DNA of 64,000 bases from Thomasclavelia spiroformis. GTDB lineage: Bacteria > Bacillota_I > Bacilli_A > Erysipelotrichales > Coprobacillaceae. The notes under the pieces were generated by a model. The model worked only from the letters and a program-made list of their open reading frames with translations. It was not told where the DNA came from and did no database searches. Positions 1 to 8,331 of the stretch are shown one piece after another. Position 1 is the first letter of the stretch. Each line of letters begins with the position of its first letter. Position numbers and translations under genes: made by a program. Where the stretch lies: positions 23,011 through 87,010 of the forward strand of contig JACJKV010000006.1 in assembly GCA_016901755.1 (NCBI GenBank). Direction: 5' to 3'.

Positions 1-165
1 TGCCATATATGGATTCATTTCGCTAAGTGATCTGCCGGTGGCAACGATAACCGTCTTCCTTAAGCTTTGGGCCTGACATATTGCTTCCAGATTTGCTTTA
101 GAAATATGAAATGTACTATCTAAAAGCGTTCCATCCATATCTAATGAAATCATTTGATACGTCAT
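1..165 (-). CDS. HAD-superfamily sugar phosphatase, Cof type (N-terminal part, cut by window edge)
   Basis: The 55 visible residues begin MTYQMISLDMDGTLLDS, which contains HAD motif I (DxDGT with the nucleophile and acid/base aspartates at residues 9 and 11). They continue to a VATGRS segment that fits motif II. The start at 165 is preceded by an AAGGAG ribosome-binding site. The gene lies directly downstream of a mannose-family PTS cluster and its terminator. Cof-type HAD enzymes dephosphorylate sugar phosphates, so a link to the imported sugar is likely but inferred. The C-terminal cap and motifs III/IV lie outside the window. Confidence 0.85.
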   Translation of the reverse strand, partial: MTYQMISLDMDGTLLDSTFHISKANLEAICQAQSLRKTVIVATGRSLSEMNPYMA

Positions 166-182
166 ATACTCTCCTTCTATGC

Positions 183-207
183 AAAAAAGGATCATTTCTG
201 ATCCTTT
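183..207 (-). terminator. Intrinsic terminator closing the PTS operon
   Basis: On the minus strand an 8-bp stem (AAAGGATC/GATCCTTT, 6-nt loop) is followed by a run of T. It overlaps the TGA stop of the small membrane gene. The HAD gene starts only 18 nt further on, so some read-through into it is plausible. Confidence 0.8.
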
Positions 208-485
208 GCATGACTCTTTTTTAATAATGATAGTTCATCAATCACCAGATTAACATTTTTACGACCCTTATAAATAGCCAGGCCAATGATCAGGGCCAGG
301 ACAATTGAAATCACAAGGACTACGATTCCCAAGATTTTTAAAGGTGTGCTATTGGTAAAAATATATATCAGTAATACTCCTAAGGATGAAACAAGTAAGG
401 CTATCTTGAGCCATTTTTTTAAATTATCTAACATATGTATCTGAAATTCAATTTCCTGAACATAACCTTGACTTTGACTATTCAT
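192..485 (-). CDS. Small two-TM membrane protein of the PTS operon
   Basis: This 97-residue protein has two hydrophobic spans (about residues 25-45 and 48-72), followed by a short basic and acidic cytoplasmic tail. The ATG at 485 was chosen because GGAG lies 7 nt upstream; a TTG two codons earlier has no room for a Shine-Dalgarno site. It is the fifth gene of the mannose-type PTS cluster and ends in the terminator hairpin. I do not recognise the family. It is not an obvious match to DUF956/ManO, which is soluble. Its position suggests an accessory role in the permease or its regulation, which is inference. Confidence 0.7.
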   Translation of the reverse strand: MNSQSQGYVQEIEFQIHMLDNLKKWLKIALLVSSLGVLLIYIFTNSTPLKILGIVVLVISIVLALIIGLAIYKGRKNVNLVIDELSLLKKSHAKDQK

Positions 486-499
486 AAGCAATCTCCTTT

Positions 500-1336
500 T
501 TAATAAGCTAATCCTGGATTGAAGAATCCAACTAATGCTCCAACAAAAGCAATAACTACTAAAATCAGCATGACTTTAATTGGTGACATTTTTTTCTTTG
601 CCAGCAGGAACCAGCATAACAATACGAACAAAGCAGTTAAGAACCCAGGATAAACACCATCTAATGTTTCCTGCAGTTCTAAGAACGGTTCTTTAGCACC
701 TTCTGCTGTCATCGTAAACGAAGTTTGAACACTGACCCAAGTTGCAGCAACAGCCCCAATAACAATTCCCCCAATCATGGTAATTGATTCTCTTAATGCT
801 TCACCTTGTGGTCCAACAAGGAAATCTACTGCTTTTCCCCCTAATTCATAACCTTTAAAATAAAGGAACTTCATTCCAAAGTAAGCAAACAGGTTCCATA
901 CAATAATGTAGAAGATAGCACCTAATGGTGACCCTCCACTAGACATTCCCATAGCAATACCTAATAAGATAGGAATAACTGTTCCAACAACCAATGAATC
1001 ACCGATTCCAGCGATAGGCCCCATCAGCCCTGCTCTTAAACCATTGATTGTTTCATCGTCAACATCGTCAGCGCCATTTGCTCTGGCTTCTTCTAAACCG
1101 GCTGTCATCCCAACGATTACAGTTCCTAACTGTGGTTCAGTATTAAAGAAAGCTGTATATGTTTTCATTGAGTTAGCCTGATCTTCTTTATCTTTATATA
1201 AATCTTCAACAATTGGTAACATAGAACACAGATAACCAAATGTCTGCATATGTTCCTGTGAGAAACATGTCAGGTTTCCATAATACCAGTTATGGAAAGA
1301 TTTCGTTAATGCCTTTTTAGAAATTTTCTTTTCCAT
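500..1336 (-). CDS. PTS mannose/fructose/sorbose-family subunit IID
   Basis: This 278-residue protein has the family's typical N-terminus (SKKALTKSFHNWYYGNLTCFSQE), the glycine-rich GPIAGIGDS segment and C-terminal membrane spans. IID and IIC together form the transmembrane sugar channel of the mannose family. The start at 1336 (MEKKISKK) is preceded by GGAGG 9 nt upstream, placed inside the end of the IIC gene; an earlier methionine run is in-frame coding over that site. The IIC stop and this start are 1 nt apart, which indicates translational coupling. The exact sugar cannot be read from the sequence. Confidence 0.95.
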   Translation of the reverse strand: MEKKISKKALTKSFHNWYYGNLTCFSQEHMQTFGYLCSMLPIVEDLYKDKEDQANSMKTYTAFFNTEPQLGTVIVGMTAGLEEARANGADDVDDETINGLRAGLMGPIAGIGDSLVVGTVIPILLGIAMGMSSGGSPLGAIFYIIVWNLFAYFGMKFLYFKGYELGGKAVDFLVGPQGEALRESITMIGGIVIGAVAATWVSVQTSFTMTAEGAKEPFLELQETLDGVYPGFLTALFVLLCWFLLAKKKMSPIKVMLILVVIAFVGALVGFFNPGLAY

Positions 1337-1337
1337 C

Positions 1338-2180
1338 TTAGATATCCTCCTCATCATCATCAAAATCTGCTGCAGGAGCCGTAGCTCTTTGAACCTGTAA
1401 CATTTTTAATTTATAGTTAATTAAAGCGAACATTCCGGCAACAACTGTTGCTGAAACCAGGTTGATACCTAATGATGCTGCTAAAGTAAATCCAAAGAAA
1501 AATGGAATAAAATCAACTGCTTTTGTAACAATCTGTTTTAACAGAATAGCAATCCCGACACATGGTAATAATGAACCAACGGTAAACAGTGTTTTCATTG
1601 CTAAACCATCCATCGGTAAATAAGTTTTGATCAGCTCAACCATTGGTGCTCCCATTTTACACATGATCAGCGCTGGGATAAATGAACAGGCAAAGTGTGA
1701 AATCCAAGGTAAAACCATATCTACAACATATAATTTTTTAAAATCACCTTTTTCTACAGCACGCCATCCAACATGTTGCCATGCCAGGTTAATTGTAGCT
1801 GTTCCATAGAATAAGACAGTTCCTAAAGTACCAACCATTGTTCCAAATGATACAGCTAAATCTGCACCAGCTTTGCTGGTTGCATCTAATCCATAGCTAT
1901 GTAAAGCAACCATAGCTAGAGGAATCCCGATATAGCTGACTGCACGTACATCAGCAGATACTGTTCCTCCAGGTGTAACTAAGGCAATGTAAACAACCTG
2001 CATGGCTGCTCCAACCAGAATTCCTGATGTAATATCTCCTAAAATAATACCACAGACCAGCCCACCTACTAATGGACGACCTAATGTGTAGTTACCAAAT
2101 GATGTTCCTCCTAAACCAGGCATACTTGACAAACAGGCAAATAATCCTAGCAGGGCGGCTTGAATCCAACTAATTTCCAT
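1338..2180 (-). CDS. PTS mannose/fructose/sorbose-family subunit IIC
   Basis: This 280-residue polytopic protein has the IIC signature of the mannose family: an N-terminal amphipathic stretch, GxxPGLGGTSFGNYTLGRPLV, then several glycine-rich transmembrane helices. It ends in an acidic tail (DFDDDEEDI). It pairs with IID to translocate and present the sugar to IIB. GGGGAG lies upstream of ATG 2180. It sits between the IIB and IID genes with short spacers in an IIA-IIB-IIC-IID order. Confidence 0.95.
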   Translation of the reverse strand: MEISWIQAALLGLFACLSSMPGLGGTSFGNYTLGRPLVGGLVCGIILGDITSGILVGAAMQVVYIALVTPGGTVSADVRAVSYIGIPLAMVALHSYGLDATSKAGADLAVSFGTMVGTLGTVLFYGTATINLAWQHVGWRAVEKGDFKKLYVVDMVLPWISHFACSFIPALIMCKMGAPMVELIKTYLPMDGLAMKTLFTVGSLLPCVGIAILLKQIVTKAVDFIPFFFGFTLAASLGINLVSATVVAGMFALINYKLKMLQVQRATAPAADFDDDEEDI

Positions 2181-2209
2181 AATTTTTTCTCCCCTTTATA
2201 ATTTAATTA

Positions 2210-2701
2210 TTAAAAACCAAATTTACCTCTGAAATCTTCCCATGTTCCAATAGAAACATCAGGTAATAAAGCAAATTTAATTTTATAACCTTTTTTATAC
2301 ATTTCTTCAAAAGCCTGAGCTTCTTCTTGAGTTATTGACTGATTATTTCCTAATTTTGTTGTTCCTTCACGATCATTACATGGTCCAACAATAACTGTAT
2401 CGATACCACATTTAAAATCCTGATCAACTAAGATTTTTTTCATATCTAATGGGTTTTTAGTAATCAAAAAATACTGATCTTTACTATCTAAAACTTTCTG
2501 ACATTTTGCTTTCCATGCATCCATGGTCCAGATAAATGTTTTTTTACCACTTGCTGATTTATAGGCAGCTTTTAATACTGAGTTATTCGCTGCTTTATCA
2601 TTAACCGCCACTAATCCATCACATGGATATTCTCTTGCCCAACGGGTACAGGTTTGCCCGTGGATCATACGATCATCAATTCTAATAAACGAAACTGACA
2701 T
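2210..2701 (-). CDS. PTS mannose/fructose/sorbose-family subunit IIB
   Basis: This 163-residue cytoplasmic phosphocarrier has the hallmark N-terminus IRIDDRMIHGQT with the phosphorylated histidine at residue 14. It takes phosphate from IIA and passes it to the sugar entering through IIC/IID. The length is typical for a stand-alone IIB. GGGAGG precedes ATG 2701. Mannose-family IIB proteins largely define substrate class, but I cannot separate mannose, fructose, sorbose or amino-sugar specificity from sequence alone. Confidence 0.95.
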   Translation of the reverse strand: MSVSFIRIDDRMIHGQTCTRWAREYPCDGLVAVNDKAANNSVLKAAYKSASGKKTFIWTMDAWKAKCQKVLDSKDQYFLITKNPLDMKKILVDQDFKCGIDTVIVGPCNDREGTTKLGNNQSITQEEAQAFEEMYKKGYKIKFALLPDVSIGTWEDFRGKFGF

Positions 2702-2721
2702 ATTATTTCCTCCCTTATGAT

Positions 2722-3147
2722 TTAAATATCTTCGTCGTCATCTGAAACGTTTGTTTCAAACTGTTTGATGGCAGCTGTTGCTTCAGCAATGATCGTTGCT
2801 TTCAAAGCTTCACCATCTAAATTATCTTTCATCAGTACTGCTGTTAACGCCAAAGGTAAATTCATTCCACCAATTGCCAGTGTCTGGTTTAATAATCCTC
2901 TTTTATCTAAGACATTTAACGCTGTTGTCAGTGGTGAACCGCCAATGATATCACATAGCAGTACGATCTCATCATCACTTTGCACTGGGGCAATATCGTT
3001 TTCAAAAACAGCAGCAAATTCATCTGCTGTCTTACCATCTTCTAAACCTGAAGCAATGACATCATCTCGACATCCTGCCAGCATATTCAAAGATGTTTTC
3101 AGCCCTTTCGCAAATTCTCCATGAGATACCAAAACTAAATATTTCAT
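2722..3147 (-). CDS. PTS mannose/fructose/sorbose-family subunit IIA
   Basis: This 141-residue protein begins MKYLVLVSHGEFAKGL, and His9 is the expected phosphorylation site receiving phosphate from HPr. A conserved CDIIGGSP segment follows. It ends with an acidic DDDEDI tail similar to that of IIC. The start at 3147 was chosen because GGAGGTG lies 8 nt upstream; an upstream in-frame extension of 11 codons covers the ribosome-binding site. It is the first gene of the PTS operon, behind a cre site and tandem palindromic operators. Confidence 0.93.
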   Translation of the reverse strand: MKYLVLVSHGEFAKGLKTSLNMLAGCRDDVIASGLEDGKTADEFAAVFENDIAPVQSDDEIVLLCDIIGGSPLTTALNVLDKRGLLNQTLAIGGMNLPLALTAVLMKDNLDGEALKATIIAEATAAIKQFETNVSDDDEDI

Positions 3148-3183
3148 CCTTAACACCTCCTTGCACTTATAGACTATCATTTT

Positions 3184-3197
3184 TTAAAGCGCTTGCA
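3184..3197. promoter_or_regulatory. cre site (CcpA catabolite repression) upstream of the PTS operon
   Basis: TTAAAGCGCTTGCA matches 13 of 14 positions of the Bacillus cre consensus TGWAARCGYTWNCW. It lies 37 nt upstream of the IIA start codon, a position where CcpA bound to HPr-Ser-P would block transcription. HPr kinase is encoded elsewhere in the window (35846-36790). No clear sigma-A -35/-10 pair was found around it. Confidence 0.7.
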
Positions 3198-3222
3198 ATG
3201 TGCCATCTGTCATGACTTGATG

Positions 3223-3264
3223 ATGACATTTATCGTTTTTGATATGACAATTGTCATATCAAAA
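3223..3264. promoter_or_regulatory. Tandem palindromic operator upstream of the PTS operon
   Basis: Positions 3237-3264 form a perfect 28-bp palindrome with core TGACAATTGTCA (3245-3256). A second, imperfect site (GATAAATGTC on the minus strand, 3225-3234) is centred 21 bp closer to the PTS genes. The same core and a very similar second site recur upstream of the sensory operon at 8332-8363, with centres 20 bp apart. Spacing of about two helical turns and the neighbouring NarL-type regulator gene suggest a response-regulator binding site; this is inference. Confidence 0.65.
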
Positions 3265-3290
3265 CAAAAAAAGAATCTATAACAGATTCT
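3265..3290 (-). terminator. Intrinsic terminator of the sensory operon
   Basis: On the minus strand AGAATCT-GTTAT-AGATTCT is followed by seven T. The hairpin overlaps the TAG stop of the HAD gene at 3277 and separates the sensory operon from the PTS promoter region. Confidence 0.85.
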
Positions 3291-4041
3291 CTATTGCATA
3301 AGCAACACCATCTTCATTATTTGAAAGTGTGGTGCTGCCGATATGATCTTTAATATCCTGAGGTGCATTAGCCATCGCAAATGCCATCCCTGTATGTTCC
3401 AGCATATCGAGATCATTATAATTGTCACCAAAAGAAACACAGTCCGATAAACTTAAATGATAATCAGCTAGCAAGGCTTCAATGGCCTTTAATTTTGATA
3501 CCTGACCGTTCATAATTTCCAGATATGTTGGTTTTGAACGGTAAATAGATAAATCAGGATATTGCTGTTTTAATTTAGCTTCCAGTTTTTGGATCTGTTC
3601 TGGATCACCCATACATAAAAACTTGTGAACTTTCTTTTCTTGTGAAAAATCAGACACAATTGCCTTTAACTGGGTAATATCTTCCTCCTGTCTGATCCAG
3701 TCATCATCATTATGACAGTACCAGCGATCATAACAATAGGCTGATACACTGACAGGTTCTTGGCAAAGTATCTGATACAAAGCCCTGGCTTTTAGGGCAT
3801 CTATGCCCTGATCGTATAAAATTTCGTTTTCTTTTAAAATCAAAGCGCCGCTGTAACAGATGATGGGATCATGATTATCAAACTGCTCCTGAACAACCCG
3901 TATGCCTGAAGGCATACGCGCTGAAACCAGGATCACCGGCTGATTAAGCTGCTGCAGTATCTGCCTGGTTTTTAAAGTGACCTGCTGAAAATCATTGATT
4001 ATTGTACCATCGATATCACTGAATATTATTTTATATTTCAT
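3277..4041 (-). CDS. HAD-superfamily sugar phosphatase, Cof type
   Basis: This 254-residue protein carries all HAD motifs: FSDIDGTI near the N-terminus (nucleophile Asp), LVSARMP (motif II), SKLKAIEALL (motif III lysine) and SFGDNYNDLDML (motif IV acidic pair). The cap insertion size fits the Cof/YidA group, which hydrolyses phosphosugars. It is the last gene of the sensory operon, 17 nt after the solute-binding protein gene, and ends inside the terminator. A second phosphatase of the same class lies at 1-165, so the two flank the PTS genes. Substrate is unknown. Confidence 0.92.
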   Translation of the reverse strand: MKYKIIFSDIDGTIINDFQQVTLKTRQILQQLNQPVILVSARMPSGIRVVQEQFDNHDPIICYSGALILKENEILYDQGIDALKARALYQILCQEPVSVSAYCYDRWYCHNDDDWIRQEEDITQLKAIVSDFSQEKKVHKFLCMGDPEQIQKLEAKLKQQYPDLSIYRSKPTYLEIMNGQVSKLKAIEALLADYHLSLSDCVSFGDNYNDLDMLEHTGMAFAMANAPQDIKDHIGSTTLSNNEDGVAYAIENLL

Positions 4042-4058
4042 TATTATCCTCTACTTTA

Positions 4059-5324
4059 CTATTGTATCAGTTCGTCCGTTAATTGCTGCTCAATAGCATA
4101 AATGTCAAGTTCAATCTGATTATTATTGATGGAACGGCTGATAAGATAATCGGCTTTTTCCATGACCTGATCATAATTTTTAAATTTAGGCTGTACGATC
4201 ATATTTTTCATGATATGATCCAACAGATCAAGATTCAGTTCATCTTCATTTTGCAGAATATTTCTTGTCACTTCGCTGTTCATAACGCTTTTTAAGACCG
4301 ATACCCCTTGTGATTTTTCTAGCAGCTGCTGCTGTATTTCTGTACCAGTCAGCAGTTCAATAAATTCATAAGCCTCATCTTTATGCTGACTTTTAGCATT
4401 AATAGCCATCATCGATGTCTGACAGGTGGCAGTTTTCTGATTATCCTGATAGCCTGGCATCGGCAAACAGTACCATGAAAAGGTAGAATATTTACTGACA
4501 CGATAAGGATAAGGCTGATAAGTACGATACTGAGCAATCGTCAGGGGACAGAACGCAACATTGCCCTGATCAAAATCATCTGAGGTAGGCTGATAGCCAT
4601 TATTCAAGGCCTGCAGTTTCTGTACAAAACTTAACGCATCTTTAGCATCATTGAGATAACAGTGTTTTCCCGATTCATCAAACAGCGTAGCTCCATAGCC
4701 ATAAAGTGCATCCTGCCAGCCATAATTACAGCAGCCAAACTGATCGGTTTTACCATCCTGATTATGATCTTTGCTGACCTGCTGACAGATTTCAAGAAAA
4801 TCGTCCATTGTCCAGTCAGCATCAGGAATCGCAATATTTTCACGTTCCAGCAGATCCCTGTTGATACACATCATCGTTGAACTAGCTTCATAGGGTATGG
4901 CATAAAGATGCCCATCATACTGACCGGAAGCTAATATTCCTTCATAAAAATCATCACCATTACTGATATAGCCATCAAGATTCTGTAAAGCATGAATGGA
5001 AGCTAACGTATTAAAATCTTCATTTAAAACCATAAAAACATCCAGCTGCTCACCTTTTAAGATCTTGGTTGAAAGCCATGACGAATAATCACTTTTGACA
5101 ATCCCACTTTCATATTCAATGGAAATCTGAGGATGAGCTTCTTCAAATTGTGCGATAGCTTCATCAATGATGGCATAACTGTCACCATTATAGACATCAA
5201 AATTACTGCCAACAAAAATACCTAGCTTTAAAGTAATATGCCGGCTGGGATCATTGATCAGCATATAGGCAAACAGTAAACAGACCGCCAGTGCTGTGAT
5301 CACTATTTTCTTTGTTTTAGTCAT
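4059..5324 (-). CDS. Membrane-anchored extracellular solute-binding protein (ABC family 1 type)
   Basis: The 421 residues have an N-terminal transmembrane segment (about 7-24), then a maltose-binding-protein-like fold with typical segments (YAIPYEASSTMMCINRDLL, a calcium-like DHNQDGKTDQFG loop, and SQHKDEAYEFIELLTG near the C-terminus). The lipobox is poor (LAVC, with V rather than G/A/S before Cys), so it probably stays anchored by an uncleaved helix. No ABC permease or ATPase gene is nearby. It overlaps the response-regulator gene by 8 nt. A sensory role feeding the histidine kinase is more likely than transport, but this is inferred from context. Confidence 0.85.
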   Translation of the reverse strand: MTKTKKIVITALAVCLLFAYMLINDPSRHITLKLGIFVGSNFDVYNGDSYAIIDEAIAQFEEAHPQISIEYESGIVKSDYSSWLSTKILKGEQLDVFMVLNEDFNTLASIHALQNLDGYISNGDDFYEGILASGQYDGHLYAIPYEASSTMMCINRDLLERENIAIPDADWTMDDFLEICQQVSKDHNQDGKTDQFGCCNYGWQDALYGYGATLFDESGKHCYLNDAKDALSFVQKLQALNNGYQPTSDDFDQGNVAFCPLTIAQYRTYQPYPYRVSKYSTFSWYCLPMPGYQDNQKTATCQTSMMAINAKSQHKDEAYEFIELLTGTEIQQQLLEKSQGVSVLKSVMNSEVTRNILQNEDELNLDLLDHIMKNMIVQPKFKNYDQVMEKADYLISRSINNNQIELDIYAIEQQLTDELIQ

Positions 5325-5991
5325 CTTCGATCATCCTAGTTGTCTGACCCGTCTGAACGGCCCAGATGGCCAGCTGCGTTCTATCTCTTAATTCCAGCTT
5401 GGACAAAATGACACTCAGGTAATTTCTGACCGTTCCTTCAGACAGAAACAGATTTTTAGCGATTTCCTTATTGGAAAAACCATATCCTACCTGCTGAATC
5501 ACTTTCCATTCAGCCTTAGAAATACTGTCTACATTTTTGCGATCGACCTGAATTGCATAATTACTGATTGCCATCTGTGAAAACAGTTTAAATACTTTTG
5601 TCGCAATATCAGGATTGATCATGGCTCCGCCATTAACAACAGTACGTATAGATTTATACAGTTCTTCCATACTAACACCTTTTAACAGATAACCACTGGC
5701 TCCATATTTTAAAGCACTAAAAACAAATTCATCATCATCAAATGTTGTTAAGATAATGATTTTGATTTGCGGATACTGTTCCTTGATCATTTTAGTGCAG
5801 TAAACCCCATCCATTTTTGGCATTCTGATATCCATCAAAATAACATCCGGCTTATTTTCTTTGACCTTTTCTAATACTTCAAAGCCATCACATGCTGTTG
5901 ATACCACATTAATATCCTCATGTGCTGACAAAACAATTTCTAAAGACTGTCTGATCAGTTCCTGATCATCCGCAATCATGACTTTTATCAT
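5317..5991 (-). CDS. NarL/LuxR-family response regulator
   Basis: This 224-residue protein has a receiver domain with Asp8/Asp9 and phosphoacceptor Asp54 (VILMDIRMPKMDG), and the LTTF and K-containing YLLKG segments. A C-terminal LuxR-type helix-turn-helix follows (GFSNKEIAKNLFLSEGTVRNYL). It is cotranscribed with the cognate DesK-type kinase (12-nt gap) and overlaps the downstream binding-protein gene. It is the obvious candidate to bind the palindromes at 3223-3264 and 8332-8363. Confidence 0.95.
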   Translation of the reverse strand: MIKVMIADDQELIRQSLEIVLSAHEDINVVSTACDGFEVLEKVKENKPDVILMDIRMPKMDGVYCTKMIKEQYPQIKIIILTTFDDDEFVFSALKYGASGYLLKGVSMEELYKSIRTVVNGGAMINPDIATKVFKLFSQMAISNYAIQVDRKNVDSISKAEWKVIQQVGYGFSNKEIAKNLFLSEGTVRNYLSVILSKLELRDRTQLAIWAVQTGQTTRMIEDD

Positions 5992-6003
5992 TTAACCCAC
6001 TCC

Positions 6004-7287
6004 CTATTTTCTAAATTCAACCATGGTCCTAAAACCTTCATCACCTAAAAAGCTGATTTTTCCATCAAGAATCGCAACTCTTTCCTGCATCTGTTTTAAG
6101 CCATAGCCATAATGAATATCTTTACAGCCAATTCCATTATCCTGAATGATCAGCATATATTTATAGTCATCATTAAACATATTAATTTCCACTGCTGTGG
6201 CCTTGCCATGTCTTAAAGCATTGGTAATTGACTCCTGAATGATCCTGAAAATAATATCTTCTTTCGTCTTTTCCAGATCAGCCTGATCCCACTCATAATA
6301 CAGATCAATTTTCAGTTTGGATACATCTTCAAATTCCCTGATCATCTTTTCTAACGCCCCTTTTAAAGAAGTTTCCTCCAATGCTCCAGGACGCAGTTTA
6401 TTTAAAGAACCTCTAACATCTTTAATACCCTGTCTGACCACATCACTGACAATATCCAGCTGATGCTTAGTTTTTTCCTGATCGATACTGATCAAAACAC
6501 GACAGGCATCAACACCTGCCAGGATACCCGTAAGGGCGTGGCCCAAAGTATCATGAATTTCTCGTGAAATTCTTTTTCTTTCATTATCTTCACCTATTTT
6601 TTCCGTAAGAGCAGCATAATTTTTCAGCTGTTCATTAACCTGTGATACATATTCCAGTTCAGCGCTGATATGTTCTTTTTCCTTTTCCTGAACGAAAAGA
6701 TACGCTATCAGAAAGAGGAAAAACAGCACAATATTAAAAATGACCAGTAGATTCTTAAAAAAATAAATCATTGTTACCATGGTCATCGGCAAATAACTGA
6801 TATACGTTTCTAAAGCCGGCAATGACACAAACATCGACAGCAGCTCATAGTCCGTCAGCATAAAAATAATACCATAAAGCAGACAGGCAAAAATCTGATG
6901 CTGAAAAGTCTTCGTGTTAAAAATAATATCAGCTAACACAACCAGAATGATTCCATTATAGCTGCCGTTAAGTCGATAAATAACAAAAACTGCCAGGACC
7001 AGTTCCCCATAAAAAATAAGATTATATTTCTGTTTCAAAGCCTGGAAATATTCCATTTTGATCATACAGATAATAATCAGACATAACGCAATTGCTTCAA
7101 AAAAAGTCTTTTGCGGTGAAAGCGGAATAGATGATATTTTTTCCAGAAAAATGCGTTCATAGCCATTATTACAAATGTAATCCGTAGCTACCAGAAAAAT
7201 AGACGCATTAAAAATAATAATAATAAAATTAAGCAGCAGCTGCATATCCTGTATCATATGTACATGTTTAAATTTTAGTGAATTCAT
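6004..7287 (-). CDS. Sensor histidine kinase, HisKA_3 (DesK/NarX-like)
   Basis: This 427-residue protein has about six or seven N-terminal transmembrane helices (residues 17-200) with no large extracellular domain. A HisKA_3 dimerisation/phosphoacceptor helix follows (RKRISREIHDTLGH, His245), then a HATPase domain (ESITNALRHG N-box, DNGIG, GYGLKQMQERV). The ATG at 7287 overlaps the stop of the upstream binding-protein gene (TAATG) with GGGGTGG just before it; a GTG three codons earlier is less likely. Because it lacks its own sensing domain, it probably reads ligand state through the anchored binding proteins encoded on both sides. That is inference. Confidence 0.93.
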   Translation of the reverse strand: MNSLKFKHVHMIQDMQLLLNFIIIIFNASIFLVATDYICNNGYERIFLEKISSIPLSPQKTFFEAIALCLIIICMIKMEYFQALKQKYNLIFYGELVLAVFVIYRLNGSYNGIILVVLADIIFNTKTFQHQIFACLLYGIIFMLTDYELLSMFVSLPALETYISYLPMTMVTMIYFFKNLLVIFNIVLFFLFLIAYLFVQEKEKEHISAELEYVSQVNEQLKNYAALTEKIGEDNERKRISREIHDTLGHALTGILAGVDACRVLISIDQEKTKHQLDIVSDVVRQGIKDVRGSLNKLRPGALEETSLKGALEKMIREFEDVSKLKIDLYYEWDQADLEKTKEDIIFRIIQESITNALRHGKATAVEINMFNDDYKYMLIIQDNGIGCKDIHYGYGLKQMQERVAILDGKISFLGDEGFRTMVEFRK

Positions 7288-8240
7288 TACTGCCACCCCG
7301 AAATTGTATATTCATCAATATTACTTTTTTCAATCATCGATACTGGTATGATGATTTCTTTTTGATAATCCTTTTTATTTTTCATCTGATAGACCACCTC
7401 AATAGCTTTCTTTCCCATTTCAATCGGTGACTGTGAAGCGGTCGCCATAGCACTGTCAGAAGAGCTGATCAGCTTTTTCATATCTGGTGAGCCATCAACC
7501 CCATAAACCAGTACCTGATTTAAATGACTTTCTTCCAAGGCAGCCAATGCCCCTAAAGCACTAGGATCATTCAAAGCCATTACCACCTGAAAATTATCAT
7601 CTGCAGCTATCATTTCTCGCATTTTTGGTAAAGCAATCTCTGTCTGTCCCAGACAGTCAGCACGATTAATGACCTGATATTGAGGGTAACCCTCTATCGT
7701 ATCCAGAAACCCCTGGATACGATCAACTGCTGAAATAACCGAATTATGTTCCAGTAAAACGATATGAGCCTGTTTCAGATGAGACATCATATGTCTGGCA
7801 CATTGTACCCCGGCATCATAATTATTAGAAACGATCGTACAGTCAGCCAGTTCTTCATTCTGTAAAGGGGCATCTATAACAATAATACGAATACCTTCCG
7901 CTTTAGCATTCTGTAAAGCAGCTTCAATATGAGAAGAATTAACAGGATTAATAATCAGATAATCTATTTTCATTTTAATAAAATCATTGATCTGTTCAAT
8001 CTGCTTTGTTTCATTTAATGCCGGATCCCTGACATAAAGAATATCGTTTTTTTCATTCACAGCCTTTTCAATTTCATTGGTAATAACCTGATAAAATGTA
8101 TTATTCATTGTCATATAAGTGACGCCAATTTTAATTTGCTTACCATCATGATCAAACTGAATCGTACAGTAAAGCGATAAAGCTACAGCCAGACATAAAC
8201 AAATACAGATCTGCAAGATATACTGCTTCATCTTCGTCAT
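7287..8240 (-). CDS. Membrane-anchored RbsB-like sugar-binding protein
   Basis: This 317-residue protein has a hydrophobic N-terminal anchor (about residues 5-24) without a convincing lipobox. A type-1 periplasmic-binding (LacI/RbsB) fold follows: IKIGVTYMTMNNTFYQ, the IDYLIINPVNS loop, IRIIVIDAP, ALNDPSALGALAAL and VYGVDGSPDMKKLI. The start at 8240 has GGGAAG 5 nt upstream; a GTG at 8264 would extend it by eight residues. It is the first gene of the sensory operon and has no transporter partner. This resembles binding-protein partners of known three-component sugar sensors. Ligand unknown. Confidence 0.87.
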   Translation of the reverse strand: MTKMKQYILQICICLCLAVALSLYCTIQFDHDGKQIKIGVTYMTMNNTFYQVITNEIEKAVNEKNDILYVRDPALNETKQIEQINDFIKMKIDYLIINPVNSSHIEAALQNAKAEGIRIIVIDAPLQNEELADCTIVSNNYDAGVQCARHMMSHLKQAHIVLLEHNSVISAVDRIQGFLDTIEGYPQYQVINRADCLGQTEIALPKMREMIAADDNFQVVMALNDPSALGALAALEESHLNQVLVYGVDGSPDMKKLISSSDSAMATASQSPIEMGKKAIEVVYQMKNKKDYQKEIIIPVSMIEKSNIDEYTISGWQ

Positions 8241-8300
8241 AACATCTTCCCTGATGCTGGTCACTATACCGGCATTTCCCTTTCTTTAGACCTTATACTT

Positions 8301-8329
8301 ATTTTATTAATTTTTTGTTAGATAGTAAA
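8301..8329 (-). promoter_or_regulatory. Probable promoter of the sensory operon
   Basis: On the minus strand, TTTACT (8324-8329) and TAAAAT (8301-8306) are separated by 17 bp, predicting a transcript start near 8294. The weak -35 box and the palindromes centred at about -44 and -64 are the layout expected for an activator-dependent promoter. Confidence 0.5.
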
Positions 8330-8331
8330 TA

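Noticed and set aside
3191..3205. Sigma-54-type promoter upstream of the PTS operon (GG and GC 10 bp apart within TGGCACATTGCAAGC)
   Set aside because: The -12 element reads AAGC instead of TTGC, it coincides with a near-perfect cre site, and no LevR/ManR-type activator is encoded nearby. The spacing match is probably chance.
4059..5324. Binding protein as a conventional lipoprotein of an ABC importer
   Set aside because: The residue before the only candidate cysteine is Val, which is a poor lipobox, and no permease or ATPase gene is in the operon.
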